64,000 bases of DNA from Methanolacinia petrolearia DSM 11571 (GTDB lineage Archaea; Halobacteriota; Methanomicrobia; Methanomicrobiales; Methanomicrobiaceae): contig NC_014507.1 of assembly GCF_000147875.1 (NCBI RefSeq), positions 124,001 to 188,000 of the forward strand. The letters run 5' to 3'. The translations under genes were made by a program, and so were the position numbers. The notes beneath the pieces were generated by a model. That model did no database searches. It was not told the DNA's origin and saw only the letters and a program-made list of their open reading frames with translations. Below are positions 33,639-42,724 of the stretch, in pieces. Within the stretch, counting starts at the first letter, position 1. Each line of letters opens with the position of its first letter.

Positions 33639-34762
33639 TGTTTGAAGGAATTGCATTAGCCCTCCTCGTCTGCCTTATTCTCGCATGGGTCTCGAAGAAG
33701 GTGAGATTCCCTCCTATTCCCGCGTATATGTTCGCAGGTCTGCTGCTCGGGGCGGGTGGTCTCGGAATAGTCGGGGAGAGCGATGTCTCCGACTTCCTGG
33801 CAGAGGCCGGGCTGCTGTTCCTCCTCTTTACGATGGGCCTCGAGCTGAAGCCCGGTGAGATATACGGCCAGGGTCGTTCATTTCTTGTTTCGGGAACGGT
33901 CGATCTCGCGATAAACATCCTCACTGGGTATGCGGTCGCAGTCGTCGTGGGATTTGACGTAATGGATGCGGTCGTCATAGCCTGCGCCTTTTACATAAGC
34001 AGTTCGGCGATGGCCGTCGCCTCACTCATCGAGAACAGGAAACTTGCGGCTCCCGAATCGGAAACGATCCTCTGGATAATGGTCTTTGAAGATATTATGC
34101 TTCTCCTGATCATCGTCGCACTGTCTTCGGAAAGCAAATCCCCGGCAGCCGTGATAGCAACCGCTACGGTGCTGATAGCCGGGTTTTTTGCCCTCTGTTA
34201 CTTATTCAGGAAGACCGTCAGAGGATTTCTTGAGAGGTACGAGGATCTCGGGCTTCTGTTTACATTCTCCATTGTGCTTGCTGCAGGCGGAGTAGCCATT
34301 GCCCTCGATATCCCTTCAACCCTGGTTGCAATAGCCATCGGCTCAGCGATGTCGGTTACAAAGCCCGAGATACTCGAAAAGCATGCAAGGCCTTTCAGGG
34401 ATATATTCCTTGTAATATTCTTCGTCTTCTTTGGAATCTCCGTTGACCTGTCCTCCGGATTTCCGGTGATCCCCGTGATCCTCCTTTCGCTTGCGGCGGT
34501 CGCGACAAAGCTGATCTCATCGCTTGTCATTGGAAAGGCGACACACGGAAACTACATCTCCGGAATAGAGATCTGGTCGGAGACTACGGCAAGGGGAGAA
34601 TTTTCTCTTGCCATTGCGACATACGGATCACCCCTGGTTCTGGGAACAATAGCTGTTATGGTTCTTATCACATCGACCATAGGAGGCCTGACGGGTAAAT
34701 ATTCAGACAAAATAAAAAGATATGTGAAAAAAAAGAGCGGTAAAGGCCGTCTACCTGGCTGA
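33638..34762 (+). CDS. KhtU-like CPA2 cation/proton antiporter
   Basis: 374 residues, about 12 transmembrane helices, overlapping the regulatory gene by one base (TAATG). Typical CPA2 features are the early LFTMGLELKP, the acidic pair in IMVFEDIMLLL and the late ETTARGEFSLAIA. Together with the upstream TrkA-C protein this is the two-component arrangement of Bacillus KhtTU (K+/H+ efflux). The likely role is K+ efflux and pH homeostasis. The stop overlaps the convergent cheW gene by 12 bases. Ion specificity is inferred from the partner gene. Confidence 0.9.
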   Translation: MFEGIALALLVCLILAWVSKKVRFPPIPAYMFAGLLLGAGGLGIVGESDVSDFLAEAGLLFLLFTMGLELKPGEIYGQGRSFLVSGTVDLAINILTGYAVAVVVGFDVMDAVVIACAFYISSSAMAVASLIENRKLAAPESETILWIMVFEDIMLLLIIVALSSESKSPAAVIATATVLIAGFFALCYLFRKTVRGFLERYEDLGLLFTFSIVLAAGGVAIALDIPSTLVAIAIGSAMSVTKPEILEKHARPFRDIFLVIFFVFFGISVDLSSGFPVIPVILLSLAAVATKLISSLVIGKATHGNYISGIEIWSETTARGEFSLAIATYGSPLVLGTIAVMVLITSTIGGLTGKYSDKIKRYVKKKSGKGRLPG

Positions 34763-35242
34763 AGCCAGAAGATCCTGGAGGAGCTGGCTGATATCCAGCC
34801 AGATTATCAGTCTTTTCTGTCTTCCCTTCTCCGTATCCAGGTTTTCGGTATCCTTGTCCTCGATTTTGATTATTCCTTTTACGTAGGCCTCGCTCGAGAG
34901 GCCGCCGCTGACCTTTTCAATATTCTTCTCCGGTATCTGGAGGACCGAATGAACCGCATCGACGATGATCCCCACGATCGATCCTTCGGCGGCTTCAGGA
35001 ACAAGAACGATTATCTTATGCTCCTCTATATCCTCAGCACTTTTTTCAGGCAGGCCCAGGATATTGTTGAGATTGATGATGTTTGTAATCTCACCGCGGA
35101 GATTGATTATCCCGGCGATGTAAGGCGGCGCCCTCGGGACTGGGGTTATCGGTATCATCTCAACGATCTCTCTTGTAAGGCCGATATCGAGTGCATAACG
35201 CTCGTTGTTGATCTCGAACTCAACGATATCAATGACTGTCAT
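34751..35242 (-). CDS. cheW: Chemotaxis adaptor CheW
   Basis: 163 residues of a single CheW domain: VEFEINNERYALDIGLTREIVEM, VPRAPPYIAGIINLRGEITNIINL, then IIVDAVHSVLQIP. CheW couples chemoreceptors to the kinase CheA. The gene lies 24 bases after the chemoreceptor gene on the same strand and is surely co-transcribed with it. No CheA, CheY, CheB or CheR is in the window, so the pair must work with a che cluster elsewhere in the genome. The 3' end overlaps the antiporter gene on the other strand. Confidence 0.96.
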   Translation of the reverse strand: MTVIDIVEFEINNERYALDIGLTREIVEMIPITPVPRAPPYIAGIINLRGEITNIINLNNILGLPEKSAEDIEEHKIIVLVPEAAEGSIVGIIVDAVHSVLQIPEKNIEKVSGGLSSEAYVKGIIKIEDKDTENLDTEKGRQKRLIIWLDISQLLQDLLASAR

Positions 35243-35266
35243 TGATCTGTCTCCTGTGGATTATTA

Positions 35267-37279
35267 TCAGACCTTTAACTGACTTATTGTTTCCTTTATT
35301 TGTTTTGCAAGACCTGTAACCTCGTCCACGGCGCTGGCAATCTCCTGCACGGAGGCGCTTGTCTCTTCGGAGAGTGCTGCAAGCTCGTCGATCTCGTTCT
35401 GGACATCTCCGGCAAGCACCGTGCTCTTGTCGGTCTGGCCGACGATCTTGTTGGCGATATTGGCCTGGTCCTCGATTGCCCGTGCAATCTCCCCCATATC
35501 CGTTGTAACACGCTCGGCGCCTTCTACGATATTGTTCAATGCCCGGATTGTTGCATTTACACTCTCGGCACCTGACGTGACCTCGGTATTGGCCGACTTT
35601 ATCGATTCGACAGTTCCGAGGCTTGCCTTCTGGATCTTCTCTATAACGCTGTCGATCTGGGCAGTCGCCTCTCTTGCATCGGTTGCAAGATTTTTGACCT
35701 CTCCGGCGACGACCGCAAAGCCTCTCCCGTGTTCGCCTGCTCTTGCGGCCTCTATTGCGGCATTGAGTGCAAGCATATTGATCTGGTTCGTGATCTCGGT
35801 GATGAGCCTGACGACATTATTGATCTCCTTTAGCTGGTTGTTGAGGCCTTCGATCTCGTCGACGCTTTTATTCGTGATGCCCATTACGACTTCCATCTTG
35901 GATGTCGCGTTGCGCCCGAGCTCCTCTGCTTCCCTGCCCATCTCGGAGACCCTGCCCGACTGGTCCAAAACCTCCTGCGATGTGCTTGCAATCTCTTCGT
36001 TGGATGCGGACATGTCCGAGATCTCCTTGTTGATCTCCTCCATTGCACGCAGCAGGTTGCGTGTGAGCTCGGCGGCTTTCTGTCCGTTTATTGCAACCTG
36101 TTCGGACGCCTTTGCGACCTCTCCGGTGCTGTGGTTCGCGTCGCTCATATACGACTCGACCTCTATCATCGCCTTGATCGCATCGCCGAATATGGTTCTG
36201 CTCTCGTTTATCGCTTTGTTGTAATTGTCTTTGAGCTGTTTCAGCAGGTCGTTCTCCCTGTGTTTCACGGTAACGGTGAAATCACCGTCGCTCATCGCCT
36301 TCAGGCCTTTTTCGATATCGTTTGTGCTCAGTTCGAGGGATTCGGCCTTTTCTTTCTGCTCTTCCATCAACCTGAGAACTTCGGCTTCCTTCTCCCTGAT
36401 CGCGGTTATGTCGTTGTATACTATCAGGAGATTTGCGATATCTCCATCAGCGTTGAATATCGGAATTCCGTACTGCTCCAGGGTCTTTACTCCTGTGGGA
36501 AATTCTACTTTAACCTCACCGAAACATCTTCTTTTTGTCTCGAAGACATTCTTGATCCCTTCGCCCTTCTGCTCCAGGACCTTAAAGTCCCTGAGCGACA
36601 TTTTTGTCAGTCTGTTTATCGGTATGCCTGAGAGATCGGAGTATGCCGGGTTTACAACTCTGATATTCATCTCTTTGTCGCAGAGAATGATGGGCATCGG
36701 GTTCTGCTGGACGATCGTCTCGGAACGCTCCTGGAGAGCCTCAATCTTTTTCAGGTCCTTTGCGATCTCTCTCTCTTCTTCGCGTTCCTTTGTGATGTCG
36801 AGGAACACGAACATTCCTATGTTTACGTTATTGTTCTCATCGACGAGCGGAACCCCCTTCTGCACGACGTATTTGACAGTACCCGATCTCAGGGTCATCT
36901 CAAGTTCGCATTCTGTCTTCTTCCTCATGGAGAACAGTTCGCCTGCCCCCTCCCCCCTCAATGTTTTCGCTTTATACAGACTTCTGTCGCCTGAAAGAGC
37001 CTCAGGAAGAGTAACTCCGAGAAGGTCTGCATACGATTTGTTCACATCCACGATATTGAAACTGCTGTCTACGATGACGATCGGGATGGGATTTTGCGCG
37101 ATCATCATCTGAACGCTGTCGGTCGTATTTTTGCAGTCCACAAGAAATTCTATGGCCGTGTTGATCGTATCGGAAAGCTCTTTTAATTCGGGGTCTTTGC
37201 AGGCATCCGAATCGATCCGGACCGAGTGGTCGCCTTCGATTGCAAGTTTCAATACTTTAATGATATCTTTTAGCTCCAT
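35267..37279 (-). CDS. Soluble methyl-accepting chemotaxis protein with two PAS domains
   Basis: 670 residues without transmembrane helices. A short HAMP-like N-terminus (1-45), PAS 1 (about 55-170), PAS 2 (about 180-290), a HAMP-like stretch (KGLKAMSDGDFTVTV, near 325-340), then the long helical signalling domain with the conserved hairpin AGEHGRGFAVVAGEVKNLA. PAS pairs like this often bind heme or flavin and sense redox or oxygen inside the cell. It transmits to CheA through the CheW encoded 24 bases downstream. A TATA-like box lies about 70 bases upstream. Methylation-site pairs cannot be assigned with certainty by eye. Confidence 0.95.
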   Translation of the reverse strand: MELKDIIKVLKLAIEGDHSVRIDSDACKDPELKELSDTINTAIEFLVDCKNTTDSVQMMIAQNPIPIVIVDSSFNIVDVNKSYADLLGVTLPEALSGDRSLYKAKTLRGEGAGELFSMRKKTECELEMTLRSGTVKYVVQKGVPLVDENNNVNIGMFVFLDITKEREEEREIAKDLKKIEALQERSETIVQQNPMPIILCDKEMNIRVVNPAYSDLSGIPINRLTKMSLRDFKVLEQKGEGIKNVFETKRRCFGEVKVEFPTGVKTLEQYGIPIFNADGDIANLLIVYNDITAIREKEAEVLRLMEEQKEKAESLELSTNDIEKGLKAMSDGDFTVTVKHRENDLLKQLKDNYNKAINESRTIFGDAIKAMIEVESYMSDANHSTGEVAKASEQVAINGQKAAELTRNLLRAMEEINKEISDMSASNEEIASTSQEVLDQSGRVSEMGREAEELGRNATSKMEVVMGITNKSVDEIEGLNNQLKEINNVVRLITEITNQINMLALNAAIEAARAGEHGRGFAVVAGEVKNLATDAREATAQIDSVIEKIQKASLGTVESIKSANTEVTSGAESVNATIRALNNIVEGAERVTTDMGEIARAIEDQANIANKIVGQTDKSTVLAGDVQNEIDELAALSEETSASVQEIASAVDEVTGLAKQIKETISQLKV

Positions 37280-37344
37280 AAGCCACCTCAGGGAAAATTG
37301 ATGAAAATTAATTTTGACTAGATACTATTGGATCTATTTTTTCT

Positions 37345-37359
37345 ATATATTTATAAATG
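37345..37359 (-). promoter_or_regulatory. TATA box of the chemoreceptor-cheW operon
   Basis: On the minus strand the sequence reads TTTATAAATATATAG, about 70 bases before the chemoreceptor start, giving an expected transcript start near 37320. Confidence 0.45.
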
Positions 37360-37443
37360 CTGAATGATCTTTTTTTTGCCTGTTGTTAATGCATTTCAAA
37401 TAACCCACGAGGCTCTAATAACAAAATTAAAGCAATATTTTGA

Positions 37444-37893
37444 TTAAAAAAGCCTGTAGATTAAATAATCGCCATGAGTACTTTCTTTCTGATCGTAATC
37501 TGCGAGTATGTTTGCCCTGTTCCCGAGTGATAACATCTTCTCGGCGAGGATCTCGATGCCGCATGTCTTTTCGAACAGTGTTTCGAGACCGGCGTTAATC
37601 TTCTTGATATCGTCATGCGAGAGCTTTTCGAGGGCGTCTGCGGGGTAGCACCCTATATCGAAGTAGTTGAAGACGGATTCAAGCGCTATTACCCAGAGTC
37701 TGTTCATTATCGCCCTCCTGGCGGCAACATTGGCTTCGATCTCCGTAAGCACCAGGTATGCCCTGTTAGGGCCGTAGTAGAACGCCCTGAAAGAATATAA
37801 TGTCCCTTTTGATGGTGTGATCTTGTCCGGGTTCACCCTGAGGTAGTCTGCAAGGGCCCCGATCTTCTTCTCCATCTCCCGGTTTGAAGCCAT
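37444..37893 (-). CDS. Conserved-looking protein of unknown function
   Basis: 149 residues, soluble, mixed alpha/beta, no signal or metal motif. Segments such as LYSFRAFYYGPNRAYLVLTEIEANVAARRAIMNRLWV and HDDIKKINAGLETLFEKTCG look like a structured globular domain, and codon use resembles that of the neighbours. It has its own promoter region, being 164 bases from the chemoreceptor gene and 159 from the RPA operon. I do not recognise a family. Confidence 0.68.
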   Translation of the reverse strand: MASNREMEKKIGALADYLRVNPDKITPSKGTLYSFRAFYYGPNRAYLVLTEIEANVAARRAIMNRLWVIALESVFNYFDIGCYPADALEKLSHDDIKKINAGLETLFEKTCGIEILAEKMLSLGNRANILADYDQKESTHGDYLIYRLF

Positions 37894-38052
37894 ATATCCG
37901 TTCAGTACTCCCTGTAATTATTGCCGTTGCTGGGGGATCAAGTTCTGTACCTGATTCCGTGCCGTGAACAACAGTATACTGGTTAAATATAAGATGCAGG
38001 GCATTATAAAAATTGATTTGATTTGCCGGGATTTCCCGGGCATGTTTGCGAC

Positions 38053-38637
38053 TTAGATATCGGCTGCAACAAGCGATTCGTAAACTATACGCCGGTAGTG
38101 CTCAGTTGACGTATTGTAGAACTCCGAAGCTTTCATGGAGTCGTCCGTGCTGCCAAACTTCTCAAGCCGGTCAAGCGTCTGTTCGGCCGCATCGTCGATC
38201 CACGTGAGATAGGTGTCCTTATCGATCCGGGTAATTGTTTCTACCCTGACTGTGACAAAGATCGATCCGTCAGGAGTCTCCCTGATTCCCGGTTTTCCGA
38301 CAACGGCAGCGAAGTCGCCCTGGTTGATCTTTGCCATCTGCTGCATGGCTTCCTGCTGGTAGCTGCCGGCGTTCAGGAAGAAAAGCCCTGCCGGGTCGCG
38401 GAGTCTTGCGGTATAAAACGTATTCTGGTCGCCCCGCTTCTCTTTCTGGGTAACTTCCCCGCAGATGAATATCCTGTTGCATCTCTCTCCTGTAGGGAGA
38501 AGAATGAAGCTCGGGCTTTTTTCGTCCTCTCCGTCCCTGAACTGGAGTCTTGATTCCCTCAGTTCGGTTGAGAATACCCTGATCGCAGGTTCGCGGACAA
38601 AACTTCCTGCAGGTCTTGAAAATCCTCCTTTGCTCAT
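38053..38637 (-). CDS. RPA-associated OB-fold protein (COG3390 type)
   Basis: 194 residues. After a short basic N-terminus, an OB-fold spans about 40-155 (RIFICGEVTQKEKRGDQNTFYTARLRDPAGLFFLNAGSY, then KINQGDFAAVVGKP and VRVETITRID). The gene begins inside the stop of the RPA gene (TAATG), an arrangement conserved in methanogens and haloarchaea where COG3390 proteins partner RPA. The likely role is binding RPA or single-stranded DNA during replication and repair. Confidence 0.87.
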   Translation of the reverse strand: MSKGGFSRPAGSFVREPAIRVFSTELRESRLQFRDGEDEKSPSFILLPTGERCNRIFICGEVTQKEKRGDQNTFYTARLRDPAGLFFLNAGSYQQEAMQQMAKINQGDFAAVVGKPGIRETPDGSIFVTVRVETITRIDKDTYLTWIDDAAEQTLDRLEKFGSTDDSMKASEFYNTSTEHYRRIVYESLVAADI

Positions 38638-39893
38638 TACTGCTCACCTCCTTCAGGCAATACGGAAGCCCTGTTGATCAGATCCGCATGGCGGGTTGAG
38701 TCATACTTCACAAGAGAACAGCTCTTGACGAGCAGAGTGCCGTCTATATCACTCCCTTTGCACTCGACATACCTGCCTAAAAGAGCCTCCTGCATCTTCA
38801 TTATTACATCGTCGAATCCGAGCGGGTTGTTCTCGGCCGTCTCGATAGCCGCTTCAAGGGAGATCCCGGTGAGTTTCTCGGCTTCCTGCCTCTGGACAAG
38901 GACATTGGTTGCCTTCTGTCCGTTGTCGACGACACCGGTTATCCTGAGATCATAGCGGAAGTCGTTCTGGATCTCGTGCACCGGGCAGTAATTCTGCCTG
39001 GATAAGGCCCTGTTGCACCCTTCAACCTTGCAGCGCTTGATAAGGCCCGTTCCTCCCCCCATATGCACGAAAGCACCCGAGATCTTCGTATCTCCGGAGG
39101 CAACCTCGATATCGGCTCCTTCGTCTTCCAGGATCATAGCCCCCGTCAGGTTCATGGAGAGCCTTCCCTGGAATTCGTCGACACCGGCATAATAGATATT
39201 ATAGACCTTTCCTGCTTCGAGGCGGACATTGGTATCGTCTTTCCAGGTTACGAATCTTACAGTGCCCGATTCGTCGCCGAGCAGTCCTGACTGGAACATC
39301 CTCTCGTGACGCGGCTCCCAGTCCTGCATCACCTTTGCTCTTATAGTCGATACACCGGGTTTCAGCGCTGAGATCGGAACAGGCGAAGGCATGAATGTCT
39401 TCTCCATTTCGATGGGTGTAATCGTCGTTCCGGAGTGGATCTTCATGCTGGGTGCACCCCTGTACTCGTCCACCGTTGCCGATTCGAACCTGTACCACTT
39501 GCGCTCCTCAAGCAGCGGTGCATTGGACTTTGCCCAGACGATAAACCTGATAGCTCCGGATTCATCGGAGAGGATTCCGCTCTGTGCGATTACCTCGGAT
39601 TGCGGAGAGGAGAGTGAGACTATCTTCCCTTCGACGGTCACCCAGTCGCCGGGCGAAACACCGGCGATCGGTACAGCCTGCTGCTGGGCGGAAGGCGACT
39701 GCTGCGAGGGGCCGTTAAGTCCGTATTCACGCAGAAGTTCGCTCGTCACCATCTTTTCGGCCTCTTCAGGTGCTATGCCGAAGTCGGCGGTCAGGAGTTT
39801 CAGCTTCGATTCGATCTTGTCGTTCTCAAGGAGAACGCCTTTTTCCTTGAATATAAGGGAGATTCTTTCTGTAATCTGCGGATCTATGTCCAT
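38637..39893 (-). CDS. rpa: Replication protein A, single-stranded DNA-binding protein with three OB folds and zinc finger
   Basis: 418 residues from the ATG at 39893, which has GGAGATG upstream; the frame is open another 20 codons but those do not resemble RPA. A helical N-terminus (1-65), then OB folds at about 75-170 (VEGKIVSLSSPQSEVIAQSGILSDESGAIRFIVW), 185-275 (RAKVMQDWEPRHERMFQSGLLGDESGTVRFVTW) and 300-400. The last carries a zinc site, CKVEGCNRALSRQNYCPVHE. It coats single-stranded DNA in replication and repair. The OB repeats resemble each other strongly. It is co-transcribed with the COG3390 gene. Confidence 0.94.
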   Translation of the reverse strand: MDIDPQITERISLIFKEKGVLLENDKIESKLKLLTADFGIAPEEAEKMVTSELLREYGLNGPSQQSPSAQQQAVPIAGVSPGDWVTVEGKIVSLSSPQSEVIAQSGILSDESGAIRFIVWAKSNAPLLEERKWYRFESATVDEYRGAPSMKIHSGTTITPIEMEKTFMPSPVPISALKPGVSTIRAKVMQDWEPRHERMFQSGLLGDESGTVRFVTWKDDTNVRLEAGKVYNIYYAGVDEFQGRLSMNLTGAMILEDEGADIEVASGDTKISGAFVHMGGGTGLIKRCKVEGCNRALSRQNYCPVHEIQNDFRYDLRITGVVDNGQKATNVLVQRQEAEKLTGISLEAAIETAENNPLGFDDVIMKMQEALLGRYVECKGSDIDGTLLVKSCSLVKYDSTRHADLINRASVLPEGGEQ

Positions 39894-40032
39894 AATAAAA
39901 CATCTCCAGTTAATAATCGGTACTTTGGTGATATTTAATCTCCGACTCTGCACTGCGAAAGTGTGAGACGTGCATATGCCGGTTGTGCAATATTAGCATT
40001 TATTAAAAACAATGAGCGGCATAAAATAGGTG

Positions 40033-40224
40033 ATGGCACTAACAGCAGATAGTCCTTTAACCGAACTTTTGCAGGAAAATCCGAAAGCTGCAGAAATTCT
40101 GATGCGTTTTGGAATGGGGTGCGTCGGATGCGCACTTGCCAGCGGCGAAACTATCCGCCAGGCAGCAGAAGGACACGGTATTCCACTGCCCGAACTTCTC
40201 GAGGCACTTGGAATCGAAGAGTAG
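40033..40224 (+). CDS. DUF1858-domain protein with CxxC motif
   Basis: 63 residues from the ATG at 40033, which has AGGTG directly before it (a GTG three bases upstream is part of the site). DUF1858 pattern: SPLTELLQENPKAAEILMRFGMGCVGC, then GETIRQAAEGHGI. The CVGC pair is characteristic of this hybrid-cluster-associated redox disulfide group, suggesting a thiol or iron-sulfur role in the cytoplasm. It is a single gene, divergent from the RPA operon and convergent with cbiZ. The partner is unknown. Confidence 0.9.
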   Translation: MALTADSPLTELLQENPKAAEILMRFGMGCVGCALASGETIRQAAEGHGIPLPELLEALGIEE

Positions 40225-40269
40225 TCGGATAAAAATCAACAATTATTTACGGATGAATCAGGTTCCTTC

Positions 40270-41175
40270 TTATTCCCTGATTTTCAGCCCGTAATCTTTT
40301 GCAGTACCTTTTAAGTCTTCCAGGCCTGCCTCCGGGTTTTTCTTCAGGTATTTTGCAACCTTTGGATGATGGAGCAGCAGGCATCTGGTGCACGCCCACA
40401 CCTTTTTCCCCGAGGCAGAATCGATCCAGTCCCCTAATTGTTCGTCGTGGCATGGGTAAAACGGGCAGTAGCAGAAATCGCAGGCCTGCCCCTTAAAATG
40501 GCACGGGTAGTACTCACATGAGTCCGGAGACCATTCCATCCAGTGGGCACCGCCGATCGTGCTGTGTATGAAAAAGGAAGGTCTCTTCCTGACGACCTTC
40601 GACTCGTTCCTGAGAATTGCCTCCTTCACACCCATCCTGACGCACTCGTACGCTTTCATTCCGGGTTCTGTAAATGTGCCGCAGTACACCCCTGCCGATT
40701 CGGCTGCGTCCCTGTCGTATGCGACGATTACGGCATCGGTCGTTGTCCCGGTGAATTCGTACCCCATGTCGAAAAGAGCGGCTGTCTTTGCCTCGGTGAC
40801 TGTCTTTACCATCTCGAGCATAGCACTGTCGGGCATGCTCTTTGCGGAGTGTATTATGATATTTATCGTCCCCGGGCCCTGGGGGTTGGGGTTGGTTACT
40901 CCGGCGGTGATGAACGCCGTAATATATCCGCATGAAAATATGCAGAGATCCTTCATATTTACAGCAGTCAGGAGCCCGAAAAATCCGTCATTTTCGTAGC
41001 CTTTCCCTGTTATAATATCGTGTATATATCCTGCCGGATCTTCGCATTCGAAGTCTTTGGGAACGCTGCTGTTTATTATCGTATTGATATCCGAAATGCC
41101 GCCTGCAATTCCGGTGCTTGCCGCCCTGAAATTACCACGGATAAAAAGAGTATTTTTTGTATAAAAGAATCTCAT
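40270..41175 (-). CDS. cbiZ: Adenosylcobinamide amidohydrolase CbiZ with C-terminal cysteine-rich domain
   Basis: 301 residues from the ATG at 41175, which overlaps the stop of the upstream gene (ATGA). The CbiZ domain fills about 1-215 (RAASTGIAGGISDINTIINSSVP, then FFGLLTAVNMKDLCIFS, TINIIIHS, TEAKTAALFDMGYEFTGTTTDAVIVA). The last 85 residues are a Cys-rich small domain (CEYYPCHFKGQACDFCYCPFYPCHDEQ, WACTRC) likely to bind metal. CbiZ cleaves the nucleotide-loop linkage of salvaged corrinoids so they can be rebuilt as cobamide, important in methanogens that need B12 for methyl transfer. The pairing with an NrdD-type domain gene is unusual. Confidence 0.9.
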   Translation of the reverse strand: MRFFYTKNTLFIRGNFRAASTGIAGGISDINTIINSSVPKDFECEDPAGYIHDIITGKGYENDGFFGLLTAVNMKDLCIFSCGYITAFITAGVTNPNPQGPGTINIIIHSAKSMPDSAMLEMVKTVTEAKTAALFDMGYEFTGTTTDAVIVAYDRDAAESAGVYCGTFTEPGMKAYECVRMGVKEAILRNESKVVRKRPSFFIHSTIGGAHWMEWSPDSCEYYPCHFKGQACDFCYCPFYPCHDEQLGDWIDSASGKKVWACTRCLLLHHPKVAKYLKKNPEAGLEDLKGTAKDYGLKIRE

Positions 41176-41534
41176 GCAACCGTATAGCGTGATCTGTCCT
41201 TGAGTTCCTGCTGTTTGCCCTGGTTCCACCCTGCAACGTCGGCGAGATAGCCTGTTACGCGGGAGACCTGCGAGACGTCGTGGGAACCGCATTCAGGGCA
41301 GATAGGCTGGCCGCAGAGAGGGCAGTACTCGATCTTTTCAATGATATCGTGCGAACAGCCGCAGTGATCGAGAGGGCACATGATCTCGAGGTGCGTCTCC
41401 CCGCAGTTGGGGCATGGACTCTCCTCGACAACCATATGGCATGTGTGGCATTTGTACCTGCGTTCTTCTTCGGGGATATCTTCAAGGGTCTTGTATTTCT
41501 TTGCAAGTTCAAGCTGTTCTTCAGTCCATATCAT
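41172..41534 (-). CDS. Stand-alone NrdD C-terminal domain (zinc ribbon plus glycyl-radical site)
   Basis: 120 residues. Several CxxC pairs (CHTC, CPNC, CPLC, CPEC) are followed by GSHDVSQVSRVTGYLADVAGWNQGKQQELKDRSRY. This is the zinc finger and glycyl-radical loop (RVTGYL, radical on the Gly) found at the very end of anaerobic ribonucleotide reductase NrdD, but without the 500-600-residue catalytic barrel. By analogy with YfiD, a spare glycyl-radical part for pyruvate formate-lyase, it might pair with an NrdD encoded elsewhere; alternatively it is a degenerate or repurposed zinc protein. It is co-translated with cbiZ downstream. Confidence 0.82.
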   Translation of the reverse strand: MIWTEEQLELAKKYKTLEDIPEEERRYKCHTCHMVVEESPCPNCGETHLEIMCPLDHCGCSHDIIEKIEYCPLCGQPICPECGSHDVSQVSRVTGYLADVAGWNQGKQQELKDRSRYTVA

Positions 41535-41745
41535 GTATTAAGAATTTGATGGATAGTTAATAACTTTTTTGGATGCGGTTCGAAAATTAAGCCTGGTATA
41601 GAGTCCGGATTATCGGAAATGTTTATTAATGTCAATGATTCCTGTGTATACATTCGCGCCGGCCCCTTGCATGCCATTCACAAAATTTCGGGACTGTCCT
41701 GCAAACGAATAAATATCCTGCGGGGCAAGGAATTTTGTCAGGAAT

Positions 41746-42009
41746 ATGGAAGGAGACGTTTTTTCAGGGAAAAATTCCGTTGTGCTGGAGATTGACGGGA
41801 AGAAGATCGCGATCGAAGGCCTGGACAGCTTATTTTATTCGATCTACAGGGGCGGGGTGTCAAGCGATGAACTCCTGCTGGAAAGAGTGAAAGAAGAGCT
41901 TGAAAAGACCGGCAGTGTTCCGGCAGACCTGCTTGACGATGCGGCAGCCCGCCTGATTACAATCTACAGGGAAAACATGGAGCGGGCCGGGGGCATAAAT
42001 TTCGGTTAA
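41746..42009 (+). CDS. Small acidic protein of unknown function
   Basis: 87 residues, soluble. A compact alpha/beta pattern: VVLEIDGKKIAIEGLDSLFYSIYRGG, then helices. The N-terminus looks like a beta-hairpin followed by amphipathic helices. The coding pattern is similar to the neighbours, but no family comes to mind. An AT-rich stretch (AATAAATATCC, near 41708-41718) about 30 bases upstream could be its promoter. It is convergent with pyrF. Confidence 0.62.
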   Translation: MEGDVFSGKNSVVLEIDGKKIAIEGLDSLFYSIYRGGVSSDELLLERVKEELEKTGSVPADLLDDAAARLITIYRENMERAGGINFG

Positions 42010-42088
42010 AATAGAATTGTTCCCGTTTTCGCCTCAGGCGACTCATAGGGCTCGTCATCTGCTATTCGCATCGGAACGGGTCATCTCA

Positions 42089-42724
42089 TCATCGGCGTAT
42101 GAAGGAATACTCTTCTGCGGCCTTTGCCGGATCTTCGGCGTTGTATATCGAGCGGCCGACGATCATTCCGTCGATAAGAGGCGCAATCTCTTTTGCATCT
42201 CCTCCCTGTGCCCCTACGCCGGGTGAGAGGATCTTTTTGCTGCCGATAATCTCCCTGAGAGCCTTTACCCTCTCGGGCCGTGTTGCAGGGGCTATGATCC
42301 CGTCTGCACCGCACTCCACCGCCATCTTTGCGATCCTGGCTGCATTCTCCCCCGAGAGGAATTCAAGAGCACCGGGATGGCTCATCTCCGACACCACGTA
42401 GCAGCTGCCGCCATAGTCGTGCGCCGTCTCCACGCAGGCCTCTACGGAATCGCTTCCTGTGAATCCCTGTGCAATAATGGCCGAGAACCCTGCCTGGAAT
42501 GCATGCTCTGTGATGAGTTTGTTCGTGTTCGGGATATCGGCGACCTTGAAGTCCGCGATAAGCGGCAGGCCGAGTCCTGCGATCTCATGAACAATTTTCA
42601 TTCCCGCACCGAGTACAAGGGGGTAGCCGATCTTGATGGCATCAAGATAAGGTGCCGTCTTATCTGCAATATATACCGCCTCTTCTCTTGTCAGCACGTC
42701 AAGTGCAAGTATAAGCTCCGTCAT
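42089..42724 (-). CDS. pyrF: Orotidine 5'-phosphate decarboxylase
   Basis: 211 residues, the normal length. It starts [13 protein letters not shown] and has the catalytic D-x-K-x-x-D in DFKVADI (Asp58, Lys60, Asp63), then SHPGALEFL and the phosphate-binding SPGVGAQGG and [10 protein letters not shown]. It makes UMP from OMP, the last step of pyrimidine synthesis. Its ATG overlaps the stop of the deoxyhypusine synthase gene by 4 bases, so the two are co-translated although their pathways are unrelated. Confidence 0.97.
   Translation of the reverse strand: MTELILALDVLTREEAVYIADKTAPYLDAIKIGYPLVLGAGMKIVHEIAGLGLPLIADFKVADIPNTNKLITEHAFQAGFSAIIAQGFTGSDSVEACVETAHDYGGSCYVVSEMSHPGALEFLSGENAARIAKMAVECGADGIIAPATRPERVKALREIIGSKKILSPGVGAQGGDAKEIAPLIDGMIVGRSIYNAEDPAKAAEEYSFIRR

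Noticed and set aside
36225..37112. 295-residue frame opposite the chemoreceptor gene
   Set aside because: It is a mirror frame of the PAS-chemoreceptor coding sequence, Ser/Leu-rich without motifs.
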